A stretch of 64,000 bases of DNA from Bog-473 sp963807675 (GCA_963807675.1 CAWECP010000013.1:186001-250000), one strand, 5' to 3'. Shown: positions 17,544 to 28,180, counted from the stretch's first letter. Translations and numbers: made by a program. The notes: generated by a model from the letters alone, not told the origin.

Positions 17544-18584
17544 CGCCGGGTCGAGGTAGACGTCCTGGACCGAGTGGATCAGCGCCGCGCCCTCGGCCAT
17601 GGGGCGCTGGAAGGCCTTGCGGCCCACAATGAGGCCCATGCCCCCGGCGCGCTTGTTGATCACCGCGGTCCGCACGGCCTGGGACAGGTCGCTGTCGCCC
17701 TTCGACTCGCCGCCCGAGTTGATGAGGCCGATGCGGCCGGCGTAGCAGTTGGCCACCTGCCAGCGGGTGAGGTCGATCGGGTTGTCGGTGGTGAGCTCGT
17801 CGTAGACGAGGGGGTCGGTGCGGCCGAAGCCGACGGCGGTGTAGCCGCCGTTGTTCTCCGGCTGCTTCTGCTTAATGATGTCGGCCTCAATCGTGACGCC
17901 CAGGTGGTTGGCCTGTCCGGTGAGGTCGGCCGAGACCTCGTAGTTGACGCCGTCCTTGGTGAAGGCCGGGTTGCGCAGGTAGCACCAGAGCACGGTGAAC
18001 ATGCCGAGCTGGTGGGCCTCGGCGAAGGACTCGGACACCTGCTGCAGCTCACGGTCCATGTCATCGGAGCCGAAGTAGATGGTGGCGCCCACCCCGACGG
18101 CGCCGAGGTCGAAGGCCTGGCTCACCGAGCCGAACATGATTTGGTCGTAGGTGTTGGGTACGTGCAGGAATGCGTTGTGGTTCAGCTTGCAGATGAAGGG
18201 GATGCGGTGCACGTACTTGCGCGAGGCCAGGCCCAGCGTGCCCAGCGTGGTGGCGACGGCGTTGCACTCGCCGGCGAGGGCCAGCTCGATGATGTTCAGC
18301 GGATCGAAGTAGGCGGGGTTCTTGGAGAAGCTGGCCGCCGCCGAGTGCTCGATGCCCTGGTCGACCGGGAGGATGGAGACGTAACCCGAGCCGCCGAGGC
18401 GCCCGTGGTTGAACAGGGTGCCGAGATTGCGCAGCACGGTCGGGCTGCGGTCCGAGTTGGTGAACACCCGATCGAGGTAATCGGAACCGGGGAGGGTCAG
18501 GTTCTCGGCGGGGAACGCCTTGGTCGTGTAGCTCAAGAGGTCGTCGGCGTCGGCGCCCAGGAGCGCATGGAGGTCGGTGCTCAT
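17529..18584 (-). CDS. class I fructose-bisphosphate aldolase
   Basis: A 351-residue TIM-barrel aldolase of the FbaB/DhnA class I type that cleaves fructose-1,6-bisphosphate through a Schiff base, without metal. Landmarks are SGYVSILPVDQGIEHS near 85-100, FICKLNHNAF, a phosphate-binding GRIGLINSGGESKGDSDL near 285-303 and GGMGLIVGRKAFQRP near 320-334, where the conserved lysine lies. The start is ATG 18584. Length matches the roughly 350-residue form common in actinobacteria and cyanobacteria. The gene stands alone, divergent from the transpeptidase gene. Its last codons and stop are tandemly repeated downstream. Confidence 0.9.
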   Translation of the reverse strand: MSTDLHALLGADADDLLSYTTKAFPAENLTLPGSDYLDRVFTNSDRSPTVLRNLGTLFNHGRLGGSGYVSILPVDQGIEHSAAASFSKNPAYFDPLNIIELALAGECNAVATTLGTLGLASRKYVHRIPFICKLNHNAFLHVPNTYDQIMFGSVSQAFDLGAVGVGATIYFGSDDMDRELQQVSESFAEAHQLGMFTVLWCYLRNPAFTKDGVNYEVSADLTGQANHLGVTIEADIIKQKQPENNGGYTAVGFGRTDPLVYDELTTDNPIDLTRWQVANCYAGRIGLINSGGESKGDSDLSQAVRTAVINKRAGGMGLIVGRKAFQRPMAEGAALIHSVQDVYLDPAVTIA

Positions 18585-18795
18585 GGCCGGCCAGCCTACC
18601 GGAGGCCGGAATGCGCCCTCTTTGGGGGGTGAGTGGCTCTCCCTGTGCTCCCTTTTTTGCGACGTGCGGGTGAAATTCATCCGGAGCCGACGTTTCTCGG
18701 CGCCGACGCGCCCATACGCTGACGTCTCACGCGCGCCGGGTTGGGGATCGGGCGGCGCCGAATGGTGAGGTGGAGCGGAGGCGACGCAGAGGCCA

Positions 18796-20175
18796 ATGGA
18801 CGGTCTGGGATCCCTCAGGAAGCTGCGCACGCACGTTGCCCCGTGGATGCTCGTGGTGGCGGCGGTCGTCGCCATCGGCGCGTTCGTCTACCTGACCGGT
18901 TTGCACAACTCGCCGGGCAGCGCGACGGGGGCGGGGTCAGGGTCACAGTCCAGGTCACGATCGGGCTCGCAGGCCTCGGGGGCGACGGCGACCGGCCCGA
19001 GCGGTCCGAGCTACGCGCTGCGCTCGTCGGCGCCTATCACGGGGGCCGACGACGTGGCGTCGAACGCGTCCGTCTCGCTCACGTTCACCAAGCCGGTGAC
19101 GCTGCACAAGGTCACGCCCGTCCTGACGCCTCACGTAGCCGGCTCCTGGGTGCAGTCGAGCCCGACGACGCTCAGGTTTCATCCCGCCGCGCCCCTGGTT
19201 CCCGGCGTGCAGGAGAAGGTGAGTGTCCCCGGCGGAGCCTCGGGGCTGCTCGGGGCGAGCGGTGAGGAGCTGGCCCGGCCGACCACGATCAGCTTCGACA
19301 TCGCCCCCGGCGACATGCTCCGGGTGCAGCAGTTGCTGGCGGGGCTGGACTACCTGCCCCTCAGCTTCACCCCGACGGGGCCGCCGCCGCCCGCATCCGA
19401 CTTGGCCGTCGACCAGGAGGGGTCGTTCGCCTGGCGCTGGCCGGACCAGCCCTCGGAGCTGATGTCGCTGTGGATCCAGGGGCAGGAGAACGAAATCGTC
19501 AAGGCGGCCGTCGAGTCGTTCGAGAACCAGAACGGCATCGGGGTGGACGGCATCGCCGGCCCGACGGTGTGGACGTCGCTGATCAACGACACCATCAACC
19601 ACAAGGTGAGCGCCACGCCGTACGTCTACGTGCTGGTCAACAAGGTGGAGCCCGAGAACCTGACGCTGTGGAACAACGGGGCGGCCGAGTACGTGGGCAT
19701 GCCGGTCAACACCGGCGCGCCGGGCGCCGACACCACCGACGGCTCCTATGCCGTCTTCGAGCACGTGCGCTACTCCGACATGAAGGGCACCAACCCCGAC
19801 GGCACCACGTACAACGACCCGAACGTCCCCTACGCCAGCTACTTCAACGGGGGCGACGCGCTGCACGGCTTCATCCGCGCCAGCTACGGCACGCCGCAGA
19901 GCAACGGCTGCGTCGAAATGACCTATGCCGACGCCTCCCTGGTGTGGCCACTGACGCCGATCGGGACCCTGGTGACGGTCGAGGGGCCGAACTACGGGTC
20001 GGCGCCGCCCTCGACGACGACCACGTCCACGTCCTCGACTACGACGACGACGACGACCACCCCGGCCCCGGCCACAGCGCCGGCCGCCGCCACGACGACC
20101 ACGGTTCCCCCGACTCTCCCGGCGACCACCACCCCGGCGTCGACGGGCCTGACGGGGACGGGAGGGACGCCCTAA
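18796..20175 (+). CDS. L,D-transpeptidase with Ig-like and peptidoglycan-binding modules
   Basis: A 459-residue exported cell-wall enzyme. An N-terminal membrane anchor (about 15-36) is followed by a Ser/Gly-rich spacer, an Ig-like domain (about 70-165), a peptidoglycan-binding-like segment (about 200-260, VESFENQNGIGVDGIAGPTVW) and the YkuD catalytic domain (about 268-400). The active site has His357 and Cys372 in HGFIRASYG..QSNGCVEM. It forms 3-3 cross-links in peptidoglycan. A tail of about 55 residues rich in Thr and Pro follows. The start is ATG 18796. Confidence 0.9.
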   Translation: MDGLGSLRKLRTHVAPWMLVVAAVVAIGAFVYLTGLHNSPGSATGAGSGSQSRSRSGSQASGATATGPSGPSYALRSSAPITGADDVASNASVSLTFTKPVTLHKVTPVLTPHVAGSWVQSSPTTLRFHPAAPLVPGVQEKVSVPGGASGLLGASGEELARPTTISFDIAPGDMLRVQQLLAGLDYLPLSFTPTGPPPPASDLAVDQEGSFAWRWPDQPSELMSLWIQGQENEIVKAAVESFENQNGIGVDGIAGPTVWTSLINDTINHKVSATPYVYVLVNKVEPENLTLWNNGAAEYVGMPVNTGAPGADTTDGSYAVFEHVRYSDMKGTNPDGTTYNDPNVPYASYFNGGDALHGFIRASYGTPQSNGCVEMTYADASLVWPLTPIGTLVTVEGPNYGSAPPSTTTTSTSSTTTTTTTTPAPATAPAAATTTTVPPTLPATTTPASTGLTGTGGTP

Positions 20176-20225
20176 CCGGCGGGCGCACTCTGGTTCAGGT
20201 GCGGGACGCTGTCGCGCTGGGCGCG

Positions 20226-20290
20226 TCAGATACGAGACGTCAAGTGTCTGATGTCAGGTGTCAGGTGTCAGAGACCAGATGCCAGATGCG
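20226..20290. repeat. degenerate short repeats at a gene end
   Basis: A stretch built from near-copies of gtcagatn/gtgtcaggt: tcagatacgagacg, caagtgtctgatg, tcaggtgtcaggtgtcagag, ccagatgccagatgc. It lies at and just beyond the stop codon of the GNAT-like gene (20261). It is probably slippage-derived and has no evident function. Confidence 0.5.
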
Positions 20291-21031
20291 ACACCGTCCG
20301 GTCCTCTCGAAGCCCAGACGCTCCAGCCCCTCGAGCTCGGCGCCGGTCCCGTAGCCGACCAGGGGCAGTCCGGACCACAGCGCTGTCGCCTGTCGCAGGC
20401 ACCCGACCAGGTCGGAGACCTGGCCCGACCGGGCGAAGGCGTTGGAGAGTCCGACGACGCCGGCGTGACAGTTGGCGACCAGGCCCGCCCGTATGCCGGC
20501 GTCCCCACTCGTGAACACAAAGGCGATCCGCTCGTCACGGAGCAGCGCGGGCGGGAAGACGCCGTCGCCCAACGACCAGTCTCGGGGGCGCTGTGCCCAC
20601 GCCGTCTCCCAGGCCCGCAGCTCCGCCGCACTTCCCACACGTTGGGACGTCACGTGCTCCCCGCCGCCGTTCTCCCCCGCTTCCACTCCCGCTCCTGGTC
20701 CTCCCGCTTGCGTGTGCGCATCGGGCTGCCCGACGAACCACTCCGCGTCGATGAGCACGTCGAAGCCCATGGGGCGCAGGTCGAGCCGGTTGAAACTGTC
20801 CTTGACGGACCATGGGGAGAACCCGGAGCGGTGATGTTGCTCGATGCACTCCAGCTGCGCGTCGGTCCCGTCCTCGCGCAGAGTCACCAGGTTGGGGTAC
20901 AGAGGCAGGGTCGATCCCGCGGCGAGCAGCCAGTAGTCGTCGAAGAATGTCGATGCCATCCCGTGGGCGGCGCACACCGTTCGACACCACTGGGCGTTGT
21001 TGGCCGCGGCCCGGCTGAGGCGCTCATCCAT
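20261..21031 (-). CDS. hypothetical protein, possible GNAT acetyltransferase
   Basis: A 256-residue protein (MDERLSRAAANNAQWCRTVC...). The C-terminal half, with AGLVANCHAGVVGLSNAFA, a following helix and LVGYGTGAELEGLERLGFERTGRCRIWHL, looks like the acceptor-binding half of a GNAT fold (GFE..G end is typical). The acetyl-CoA loop R/QxxGxG/A is not clearly visible, so the enzyme call is tentative. An insert of Gly/Ala-rich sequence near 105-125 breaks the middle. It ends 44 nt before the TPR gene start region on the other side of a short gap; no operon partner is evident. Confidence 0.55.
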   Translation of the reverse strand: MDERLSRAAANNAQWCRTVCAAHGMASTFFDDYWLLAAGSTLPLYPNLVTLREDGTDAQLECIEQHHRSGFSPWSVKDSFNRLDLRPMGFDVLIDAEWFVGQPDAHTQAGGPGAGVEAGENGGGEHVTSQRVGSAAELRAWETAWAQRPRDWSLGDGVFPPALLRDERIAFVFTSGDAGIRAGLVANCHAGVVGLSNAFARSGQVSDLVGCLRQATALWSGLPLVGYGTGAELEGLERLGFERTGRCRIWHLVSDT

Positions 21032-21075
21032 CGCAGCAGCCTCGCGCCGCTCCGTTCGACGAGATGCTGCAGGTC

Positions 21076-22810
21076 TCAGCGGCTCCGGCTGCGGTCCGGC
21101 ACGGGCTGGGGAGCGCGGGTGCTCTTGGCCTGACCGGGGGCCTTGGGTCTGGGCCGCTTGCGCTCCGGTCCGAGGCCACGCAGCCGCTGCACCACGTCGT
21201 AGGCTTCGGGGTCGGCCCGCAGGACCCGATCGAAGAAGTCCCGAGCCCGCGGAATGTCACCGGCTCGCTCGTACAGGTCACCCAGCACGTACCACTGGCG
21301 GATGTGCCGGTCGGAGGGGTTGCGCAGGGCCTTCGACGCGCCGGCCGTGGCCAGCATGGCGATGGCACCGTTGAGGTCACCGGCATCGGCCAAAGAGGCC
21401 GCGGCCACGATCCTCCCCTCGGCCAGGACGTCGGGCTCCGGTGAGCTGTGCCGTAGCTCCGCCCACAGTTCGGCGACCTTCTTGGGCTTGTGCAGCGCGC
21501 GCTGGCAGTCCATGAGCACAGGCAGGTGCTCGGTGGAGTCGCTCAGTTGGCCGAAGGCCTGCAGGTGGCGCGCCGCCTCGCGCCAGCGGCCGGTGCGGTA
21601 GGCGGCCAGGCCGGCCAGCTCCCGCACGGCGGCGACCGCCGGCGCCTCCTCGGCGACGGGCTTGATGGCCCGCAGCGCGTCGGAGAACCGTCCCCGCTCG
21701 TAGGCCCCGTAGGCGGCCTCGGCCCGTTCCACCAGGCGTTCCCGGTGATGGGCGGTGGCGGTACTCGCCGCGTTGCGGATGTCCGTGCCCACCTCGGGCG
21801 GCAGGCTGACGCGGTTGGACAGCGCAGCCAGGGCGCCCGCCGTGCTCGCGGCACTGCTGTTCCGGGCTGGGCCCGACGCGGGCTTCTTTGCCGGGAGGGC
21901 TCTCTTCTTGGGCGGCCGGGGCGTTGACTCCTCCCACTCGTCGGGCGCGCCGTCGAGCCGCTCCCACTGGGGCTGGCGGCTGGGCTTCGGCGTATGGCGG
22001 CGCCGCTCCTGCTCGTCGGAGAAGAACGCCGAGCGCTGGCCCCCGTCGGGATCGCGATGCGCTACCTCGCGGGCGCCCCGCCGGGCCACGTTGCCCCATT
22101 TCTTGGCCTGCTTCGGCAGCGGCGTCTCGACCGGCCGCTCTTCGCGCGACCAGCGGTCGCTGTCCCGCCCGACGGGTTCGCGGTGCCTGGTGGCTCCAGT
22201 TCGCGGCGCTCGGATGACCGTTGCCTCCCCCGCGTGCCGGTGTTCCCGGCCGGGCTGGTCTGGCTGCGCTGGGGTCACTCGGCCTGGCCGCGCTGCTTCG
22301 GCGGCCGCCCGTGGTGCGGTCACTCGACGTGCCGGCAGGGCGAGCCGGTGCCCGGCCCGAACGATCACCGCGCTCAGTCCTGGTGGTGGGCCGGCTCGAG
22401 CGAGACGTCGGTCTTCCGGTGCCGCTCGTGGGACGGCCGCGCGAGGGGCTGCTTCTGCGGGTCCCAGCGCTCGACCTCGCTCCGGTGCCTGAGCCCGAGC
22501 CCTCCCGGCTCCCCGAGGACGGCCTCCCCGTCCGACCCGTCCCGCCGCTGCTGCGCGCCGGCGCCGCACCGTCGCGGCGGCGTGTTGTGCCGCCCGATGC
22601 ACTCGAGGGCCGTCCTGTGCCCCCGCTCGCCGGTCGTGGGCGGGCCGACGACGGGCGCCCGCTGCCTCCTCGGGCTGGCGGCTTGCGGCCTCCCCCACTG
22701 GCGCCACGCTGGGTCCCTCCGCTGCGCCCCGCGCCACTTCCGCTCCCACTGCGAGCGCCCGGGCGCGCCCCCGGGGCGCGACGATTCGATCGGGAGGGTT
22801 CAGCGGGCAT
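21076..22810 (-). CDS. TPR protein with basic low-complexity N-terminus (frameshift)
   Basis: The C-terminal about 190 residues are helical repeats (AVRELAGLAAYRTGRWREAARHL, DCQRALHKPKKVAELWAEL, YVLGDLYERAGDIPRARDFF) as in actinobacterial TPR proteins that start with a Ser/Gly/Arg-rich region. The expected N-terminus, MPAEPSRSNRRAPGARPG..., starts at ATG 22810, but in another frame from the repeats. The frames join if one base is removed near the five-C run at 22227-22231 (ARPGTPARG then EATVIRAPRT). The span is 3n+1 nt long. Either a sequencing slip or a real break; without the join the repeat frame opens at 22749. Function unknown, probably protein binding. Confidence 0.65.
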
Positions 22811-23079
22811 CGATCGAGTTTAGGCGGGCGGGTTGCCTGGAATGGCCCGGATGCCGTAGTTCGTCCACCACGACAAGACAGACGACGACCAGGCCCATGA
22901 GATCGATGGCGGTGCCGATCCCGAGTGCTTCAGCCGCTCGTCCCCGTTGGCCGGCTCGGGCCCGCGTCCAGCTGCCTCGGTCACGACATTGCCAGTTGGC
23001 GCGCCGATTCCCGGTCAACCCCCACGAGCGGACTATGGCACGGCAGCGGTCTGCCGCCCACTTTTCGCTGCCCAGAACG

Positions 23080-23114
23080 ACAAAATCCCCTCAAGCCTTA
23101 GCTCGGAGGGGATT
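23080..23114 (-). terminator. Rho-independent terminator of the rRNA operon
   Basis: In the transcript direction a perfect 9-bp stem (AATCCCCTC and GAGGGGATT, arms at 23114-23106 and 23092-23084) with a 13-nt loop is followed by TTTTGTCGTT. It lies 16 nt downstream of the 5S gene. Confidence 0.85.
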
Positions 23115-23129
23115 GAGTCGATTAGAAAT

Positions 23130-23246
23130 CCCGGCGACGACCTACTCTCCCAGGGGGCCTCCCCCCAAGTACCATCGGCGCGGGCGGGCTTAACTGCCGT
23201 GTTCGGAATGGGAACGGGTGTTTCCCCGCCGCCATGGTCACCGGAA
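23130..23246 (-). rRNA. rrf: 5S ribosomal RNA
   Basis: The minus strand reads GGTGACCATGGCGGCGGGG, then ACACCCGTTCCCATTCCGAAC, CGGCAGTTAAGCC and GGGAGAGTAGGTCGTCGCC, the full set of 5S landmarks in order over about 117 nt. The two ends pair to form helix I. Ends are set to within a few bases. It is the last gene of the operon, 105 nt after 23S. Confidence 0.93.
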
Positions 23247-23326
23247 ACTGTGCGCTCCGCGGGCGGCCGTTGCTTCTTGCGAAGTCGGCGCCACGCCTGG
23301 CTGCGTTGCCGCAGCCCCTGAGCGTC

Positions 23327-23343
23327 CCAAAGCGAGCACGAGC
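23327..23343 (-). promoter_or_regulatory. 23S rRNA processing stem, 3' arm
   Basis: In the transcript GCTCGTGCTCGCTTTGG, just downstream of the 23S 3' end. It is the exact 17-nt complement of the arm at 28181-28197 upstream of the 23S 5' end, so the two enclose the precursor in a long helix of the kind cut by RNase III. Confidence 0.8.
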
Positions 23344-23659
23344 ACGAGTAGGTCTCCAAGCCCTCGGCCGATTAGTACCGGTCGGCTGAATGCATTGCTG
23401 CACTTACACCTCCGGCCTATCAACGTGGTCGTCTAGCCACGGGCCTTACCAGGTTAACCCTGTGGGAGATTTCATCTCGAAACGGGCTTCGCACTTAGAT
23501 GCTTTCAGCGCTTATCCCACCCGTAGGTCGCAAACCAGCCGTGCCCTTGGCAGGACAACTGGCACACGAGAGCTACGTCCGTCCCGGTCCTCTCGTACTA
23601 GGGACAGCCTTTCTCAAATCTCCTACGGCTGCATCGGATAGGGACCGAACTGTCTCACG

Positions 23660-24398
23660 CATGTTCATCCCGCATTACTGCGGGCACAGACTATACCTTC
23701 ACCCTCTTTCGAGGGGCTGGCGTGTTATGGCTTCCGCAGGGGTCTGCGGATCGAAGTATCGATCAGAAGAAGCCATCTCTTCGCTGTTGCTGGCGAAGAA
23801 GTCGTTACAGGGGCACAACACGCCCTTGCTACGCAGATGTTGCTCGACATCTGCGGCGGAAATCCGCTTCGTTTTTGAATAGTTTAGGGTTGCAAACGCA
23901 TCTACTTGTCGTGCTAGATGCAGGAAAAACTCTGGATCCCTCACTCGACCGACTTGAGGGAGAAGCTCAAGCGCTCGCCGCACATGTTCTTGCTTGAAGA
24001 TCACGTACGGCTCTACTGCTCGAAGTAGCCGGACAACCGGCTCCCGGCTCGTGATCACCAGATCGCTCATGCCGGTTCCCGGATCTCGTATGTAGCCACC
24101 GCCGCCAATGAGTGCTTGGATGCGCTCCAGGCCCTGTCTGGCTGAGGTGGACTGCGAGAACGAGACGCTGGCTCGGATGTAGAACCCGAACCGATACTCC
24201 TTCTGCTTGACGAGTTGGAAGTGGATACTTCCGTCTCCGTCCAGAAATCCTGCAACGTAGGACGACGTAGAAACGTTCATTGTGTTGGCCTTCCCTCGGT
24301 ATTGCCCTGAACTAGAACGTTCGGTTGTTCGTTCAGGGTTTCACCGATATGAGCCAGTGAGCACCCAGGAATTACTTCCTGGGGACGCAGTGTTTTCT
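23660..24398 (-). ncRNA. group I intron at 23S position 2593, with homing endonuclease ORF
   Basis: A 739-nt insertion between GAACGU and CGUGAGAC. It fits group I rules: the 5' exon ends in U, the intron ends in G, and an internal guide (GCGU in cacuGCGUcc) pairs with exon ACGU with a U-G at the splice site. P4 is UCGGU/ACCGA and P5 is CCCUGAAC/GUUCAGGG, followed by the ORF in what would be the P6 loop. P7 is CAGAC/GUCUG, with the S strand (GAAGGUAUAGUCUG) just at the ORF end. This is the arrangement of the Chlamydomonas chloroplast LSU intron (IA3), at the same site. Confidence 0.9.
23699..24280 (-). CDS. LAGLIDADG homing endonuclease, I-CreI type
   Basis: A 193-residue single-motif LAGLIDADG protein encoded inside the 2593 intron; such proteins act as homodimers that cut intron-less 23S genes. 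The motif YVAGFLDGDGSI is at 8-19 with the catalytic Asp. The rest follows I-CreI segment by segment: GGGYIRDPGTGMSDLVIT, AVEPYVIFKQEHVRRALELL (with the active-site Lys of FKQ) and LNYSKTKRISAADVEQHL against LNDSKTRKTTSETVRAVL. A tail of about 35 residues beyond the I-CreI end overlaps the intron core, and the TGA lies in the P7 strand. Base composition is less G+C-rich than the flanking genes. The start is ATG 24280, 10 nt after the core helix. Confidence 0.92.
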   Translation of the reverse strand: MNVSTSSYVAGFLDGDGSIHFQLVKQKEYRFGFYIRASVSFSQSTSARQGLERIQALIGGGGYIRDPGTGMSDLVITSREPVVRLLRAVEPYVIFKQEHVRRALELLPQVGRVRDPEFFLHLARQVDAFATLNYSKTKRISAADVEQHLRSKGVLCPCNDFFASNSEEMASSDRYFDPQTPAEAITRQPLERG

Positions 24399-24421
24399 AC
24401 GTTCTAAACCCAGCTCGCGTA

Positions 24422-24457
<36 letters not shown>

Positions 24458-24458
24458 G

Positions 24459-24504
<46 letters not shown>

Positions 24505-24729
24505 TCCCGTCGATATGGACTCTTGGGGAAGATGAGCCTGTTATCCCCGGGGTACCTTTTATCCGTTGAGCAACGGCGCTTCCATAAGCAACCGCTGGAT
24601 CACTATGCCCTGCTTTCGCACCTGCTCGACTTGTAGGTCTCGCAGTCAAGCTCCCTTTTGCCATTGCACTCGACAGCTGATTGCCAACCAGCCTGAGGGA
24701 ACCTTTGGGCGCCTCCGTTACATTTTAGG

Positions 24730-25046
24730 CAATCTGTTAGCCCAACAACCTAGGTAGGTTGCCAGCCCGAGGTCATTTCTGCCTCGGTCTGCATGTCGCC
24801 ATGCAGTTCAGACCATACAATCACCCGTCGCCGAAGCGACGGGGCTCCCGTTGTGGTCGTTGGGGTAGGCGGTTTCGAAACCGCCCAACCTGCTGATTTT
24901 CCGCACTGGTCAGATTGTCACTGCCTGTGTCACGCACTCCACATGAAGGATGCGACATAGACGAGTACTGCCAGATACTCGGGTGTTCCAGCATACGCCG
25001 AGAGTTTTATTTCACATGGTTTCCCATGATTCGCCCCATTTTGTTA
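24730..25046 (-). ncRNA. group I intron at 23S position about 2262
   Basis: A 317-nt ORF-less insertion between GGUCGCCU and CCUAAAAUGUAACGG. It starts UAACAAAAUGGGGCGA and ends CUAACAGAUUG (terminal G). The guide GGGCGA pairs perfectly with exon UCGCCU, with U-G at the splice site. P4 is UGCUG/CAGCA, the Q strand GGAAAAUCAGCAGG is present, and P7 is GACCA/UGGUC (covarying with the other introns). Blocks shared with the 1923 and 1931 introns include GGCAGAAATGACC and GCGACATG. Position numbering was counted from the P-loop and could be off by one. Confidence 0.88.
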
Positions 25047-25330
25047 AGGCGACCGCCCCAGTCAAACTACCCACCTGACGCTGTTCCTGATCCGGATTAC
25101 GGACCGAGGTTAGAGTCCCGGCACTAAAAGGGTGGTATTTCAAGGTTGACTCCACACTGGCTAGCGCCAATGCTTCAAAGTCTCCCACCTATCCTACACA
25201 AATAGTACCAAAACTCAACATCAAGCTGTAGTAAAGGTCCACGGGGTCTTTCCGTCCTGATGCAGCTAACGAGCATCTTTACTCGTACTTCAATTTCGCC
25301 GGGTCTGTGGTTGAGACAGTAGGAAAGTCG

Positions 25331-25711
<381 letters not shown>

Positions 25712-25719
25712 ACCTTAGG

Positions 25720-26041
25720 CACATTTGTTACTACTCAAATCCTGACGTCAACAGCTTCGTCATTTCGCTTTGAGCGGCTAGGTCATTTCTGCCTGGCTCC
25801 TCATGTCGCCATGAGGGTCGGACTGTATCTTCGTCACTCGTCAGCTTTCGTCGACAAGTGAGCCCCGCGTGCAGTCTCTGAGGATCCTGCAAATATCTGC
25901 AGTTTCCTGCTGATTGTCCGCACCGGACGGATTTTCACTATCCACGCGTCACCCGAACAACGGTGTGACATGAATGAGTACCGCCGGATACTCGGATGTT
26001 CCAGCATATAGCGGGGTTTTGCAACAGCCAGGTATTAACTA
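25720..26041 (-). ncRNA. group I intron at 23S position 1923
   Basis: A 322-nt ORF-less insertion between AACGGU and CCUAAGGU. It begins UAGUUAAUACCUGG and ends ACAAAUGUG (terminal G). The guide GCUGUU pairs with all six exon bases AACGGU, with U-G at the splice site. P4 is UGCUG/CAGCA, the Q strand is GGACAAUCAGCAGGAAA, R is CUCAGAGACUG and S is GAAGAUACAGUCC, giving P7 GACUG/CAGUC. This is the insertion site used by the I-CeuI intron of Chlamydomonas eugametos, though no ORF is present here. Confidence 0.9.
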
Positions 26042-26076
<35 letters not shown>

Positions 26077-26919
26077 AGGTTCAGAGCTTCGTCCGAAGAC
26101 TAACCCTTCCCCGTAACCTTCCGGCACCGGGCAGGCGTCAGAGCGTATACATCGTCTTACGACTTCGCACGCTCCTGTGTTTTTAGTAAACAGTCGCTTT
26201 CCCCAATTCTCTGCGGCCCCCTCGGGCATCGGGACGCTAGGTCCGTCACCCTATCGGGGCCCTCCTTCTCCCGAAGTTACGGAGGAATTTTGCCGAGTTC
26301 CTTAACCACAGTTCTCCCGATCGCCTTGGTATTCTCTACCCGCCCACCTGTGTTGGTTTGGGGTACGGGTACCGTGCCAGCTCGCTAGAAGTTTTTCTAG
26401 GCAGCATAGAATCAGTGACTTCGCCTGGAATGGCTCGGCATCGCGTCTCAGGATTAATGGGATCCGGATTTACCTAGATCCCTCCCTACACGCTTACCCC
26501 AGGACAACCAACGCCTGGGCTCACCTATCTTCCTGCGTCGCTCCTTTGCTGTCCGCCCCAGAGTTTGTCGGCTCGACCCGAAGGTCATCCCCTTAGTACC
26601 CCTGGCTTGGAATGGGCGCGGACACGGTAGTACTGGAATATCAACCAGTTGTGCATCGACTACGCCTCTCGGCCTCGCCTTAGCTCCCGACTTACCCTGG
26701 GAGGATTAGCCTTCCCCAGGAACCCTTGGGCTTACGGCGGAGGAGTTTCTCACTCCTCTCTCGCTACTCATACCAGCATTCGCACTCGACCACGCTCCAC
26801 GACGGTTCACACCACCGCTTCTCTGCGAGATCGACGCTCCCCTACCACTCCTGTCATAAAGACAGGAATCCGCGGCTTCGGCTCTTGACTTGAGCCCCGT
26901 TACATTATCCGCGCAGGAC

Positions 26920-26950
<31 letters not shown>

Positions 26951-27380
26951 TAAGGATGGCTGCTTCTGAGCCAACCTCCTGGCTGTCTTTGCGTTCCCAC
27001 ATCGTTTTCCACTTAGTCAAGAATTTGGGGCCTTAGCCGGCGGTCTGGGCTGTTTCCCTTTCGACCAACGAAGCTCATCCCTCGTGGTCTCACTGCCGGG
27101 TTCTAGAGCATCGGCATTCGGAGTTTAGTTGGGGTCAGTAAGCTTGTAGGCCCCCTAGCCCATCCAGTGCTCTACCTCCGATGCTGAACACCCGACGCTG
27201 CACCTAAATGCATTTCGGGGAGAACCAGCTATCACCGAGTTTGATTGGCCTTTCACCCCTTGCCACAGGTCATCCCCCCAGTTTTCAACCTAGGTGGGTT
27301 CGGCCCTCCACGAAGTCTTACCTTCGCTTCAGCCTGCCCATGGCAAGCTCACTCGGCTTCGGGTCTACAGCATGCGACTC

Positions 27381-27413
<33 letters not shown>

Positions 27414-27599
27414 ACCCATCACTGGTTAACCTCGCCACACACCGTAACTCGCTGGCTCATTCTTCAAAAGGCACGCCATCACGGCTGACATCCACCATGT
27501 GTCACCGATCTCACCCGAAGGGATCACGGCAACGGTGGAGCAACGACGCTTTGACTGTTTGTAAGCCAACGGTTTCAGGTACTATTTCACTCCCCTCCC

Positions 27600-27647
<48 letters not shown>

Positions 27648-28180
27648 CTAAGAGTACTTAGCCTTACGAGATGGTCCTCGCAGATTCACGCCGGCTTTCC
27701 CGGATCCGGCGCTACTCGGGTGCTCAAGCGGAGTCCAATGTTTTTCGTGTACGGGACCATTACCCTCTTTGGTTCAGCTTTCCTGACTGATTCCACTAAG
27801 CATTGGATTTGTAACTCCGTGACGGGTCTGGTGTCCCGTCTCTCAAGTCCCACAACCCCATACCGGCAACGCCACCAGGCTTTAACACCGGCACGGTTTA
27901 GGCTCTTCCCTTTTCGCTCGCCGCTACTCAGGGAGTCACTGTTGTTTTCCTTTCCTCGGGTTACTTAGATGTTTCAATTCACCCGGTTCCCTCGCCCCGC
28001 CCTATACATTCAGGCGGGTGTAACACCTCATGACAGGTGTTGGGTTGCCCCATTCGGACATCCACGGATCGACGCTTGGTAGACAGCTTCCCGTGGCTTT
28101 TCGCAGTCGCCCACGTCCTTCTTCGGCTTTAGGCGCCAAGGCATCCGCCGTTGGCTCTTTGTAGCTTGGAGAACAAAGAT

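Noticed and set aside
18960..19870. Long minus-strand frame (303 codons) opposite the L,D-transpeptidase
   Set aside because: It is the shadow of a clear plus-strand enzyme with catalytic His and Cys.
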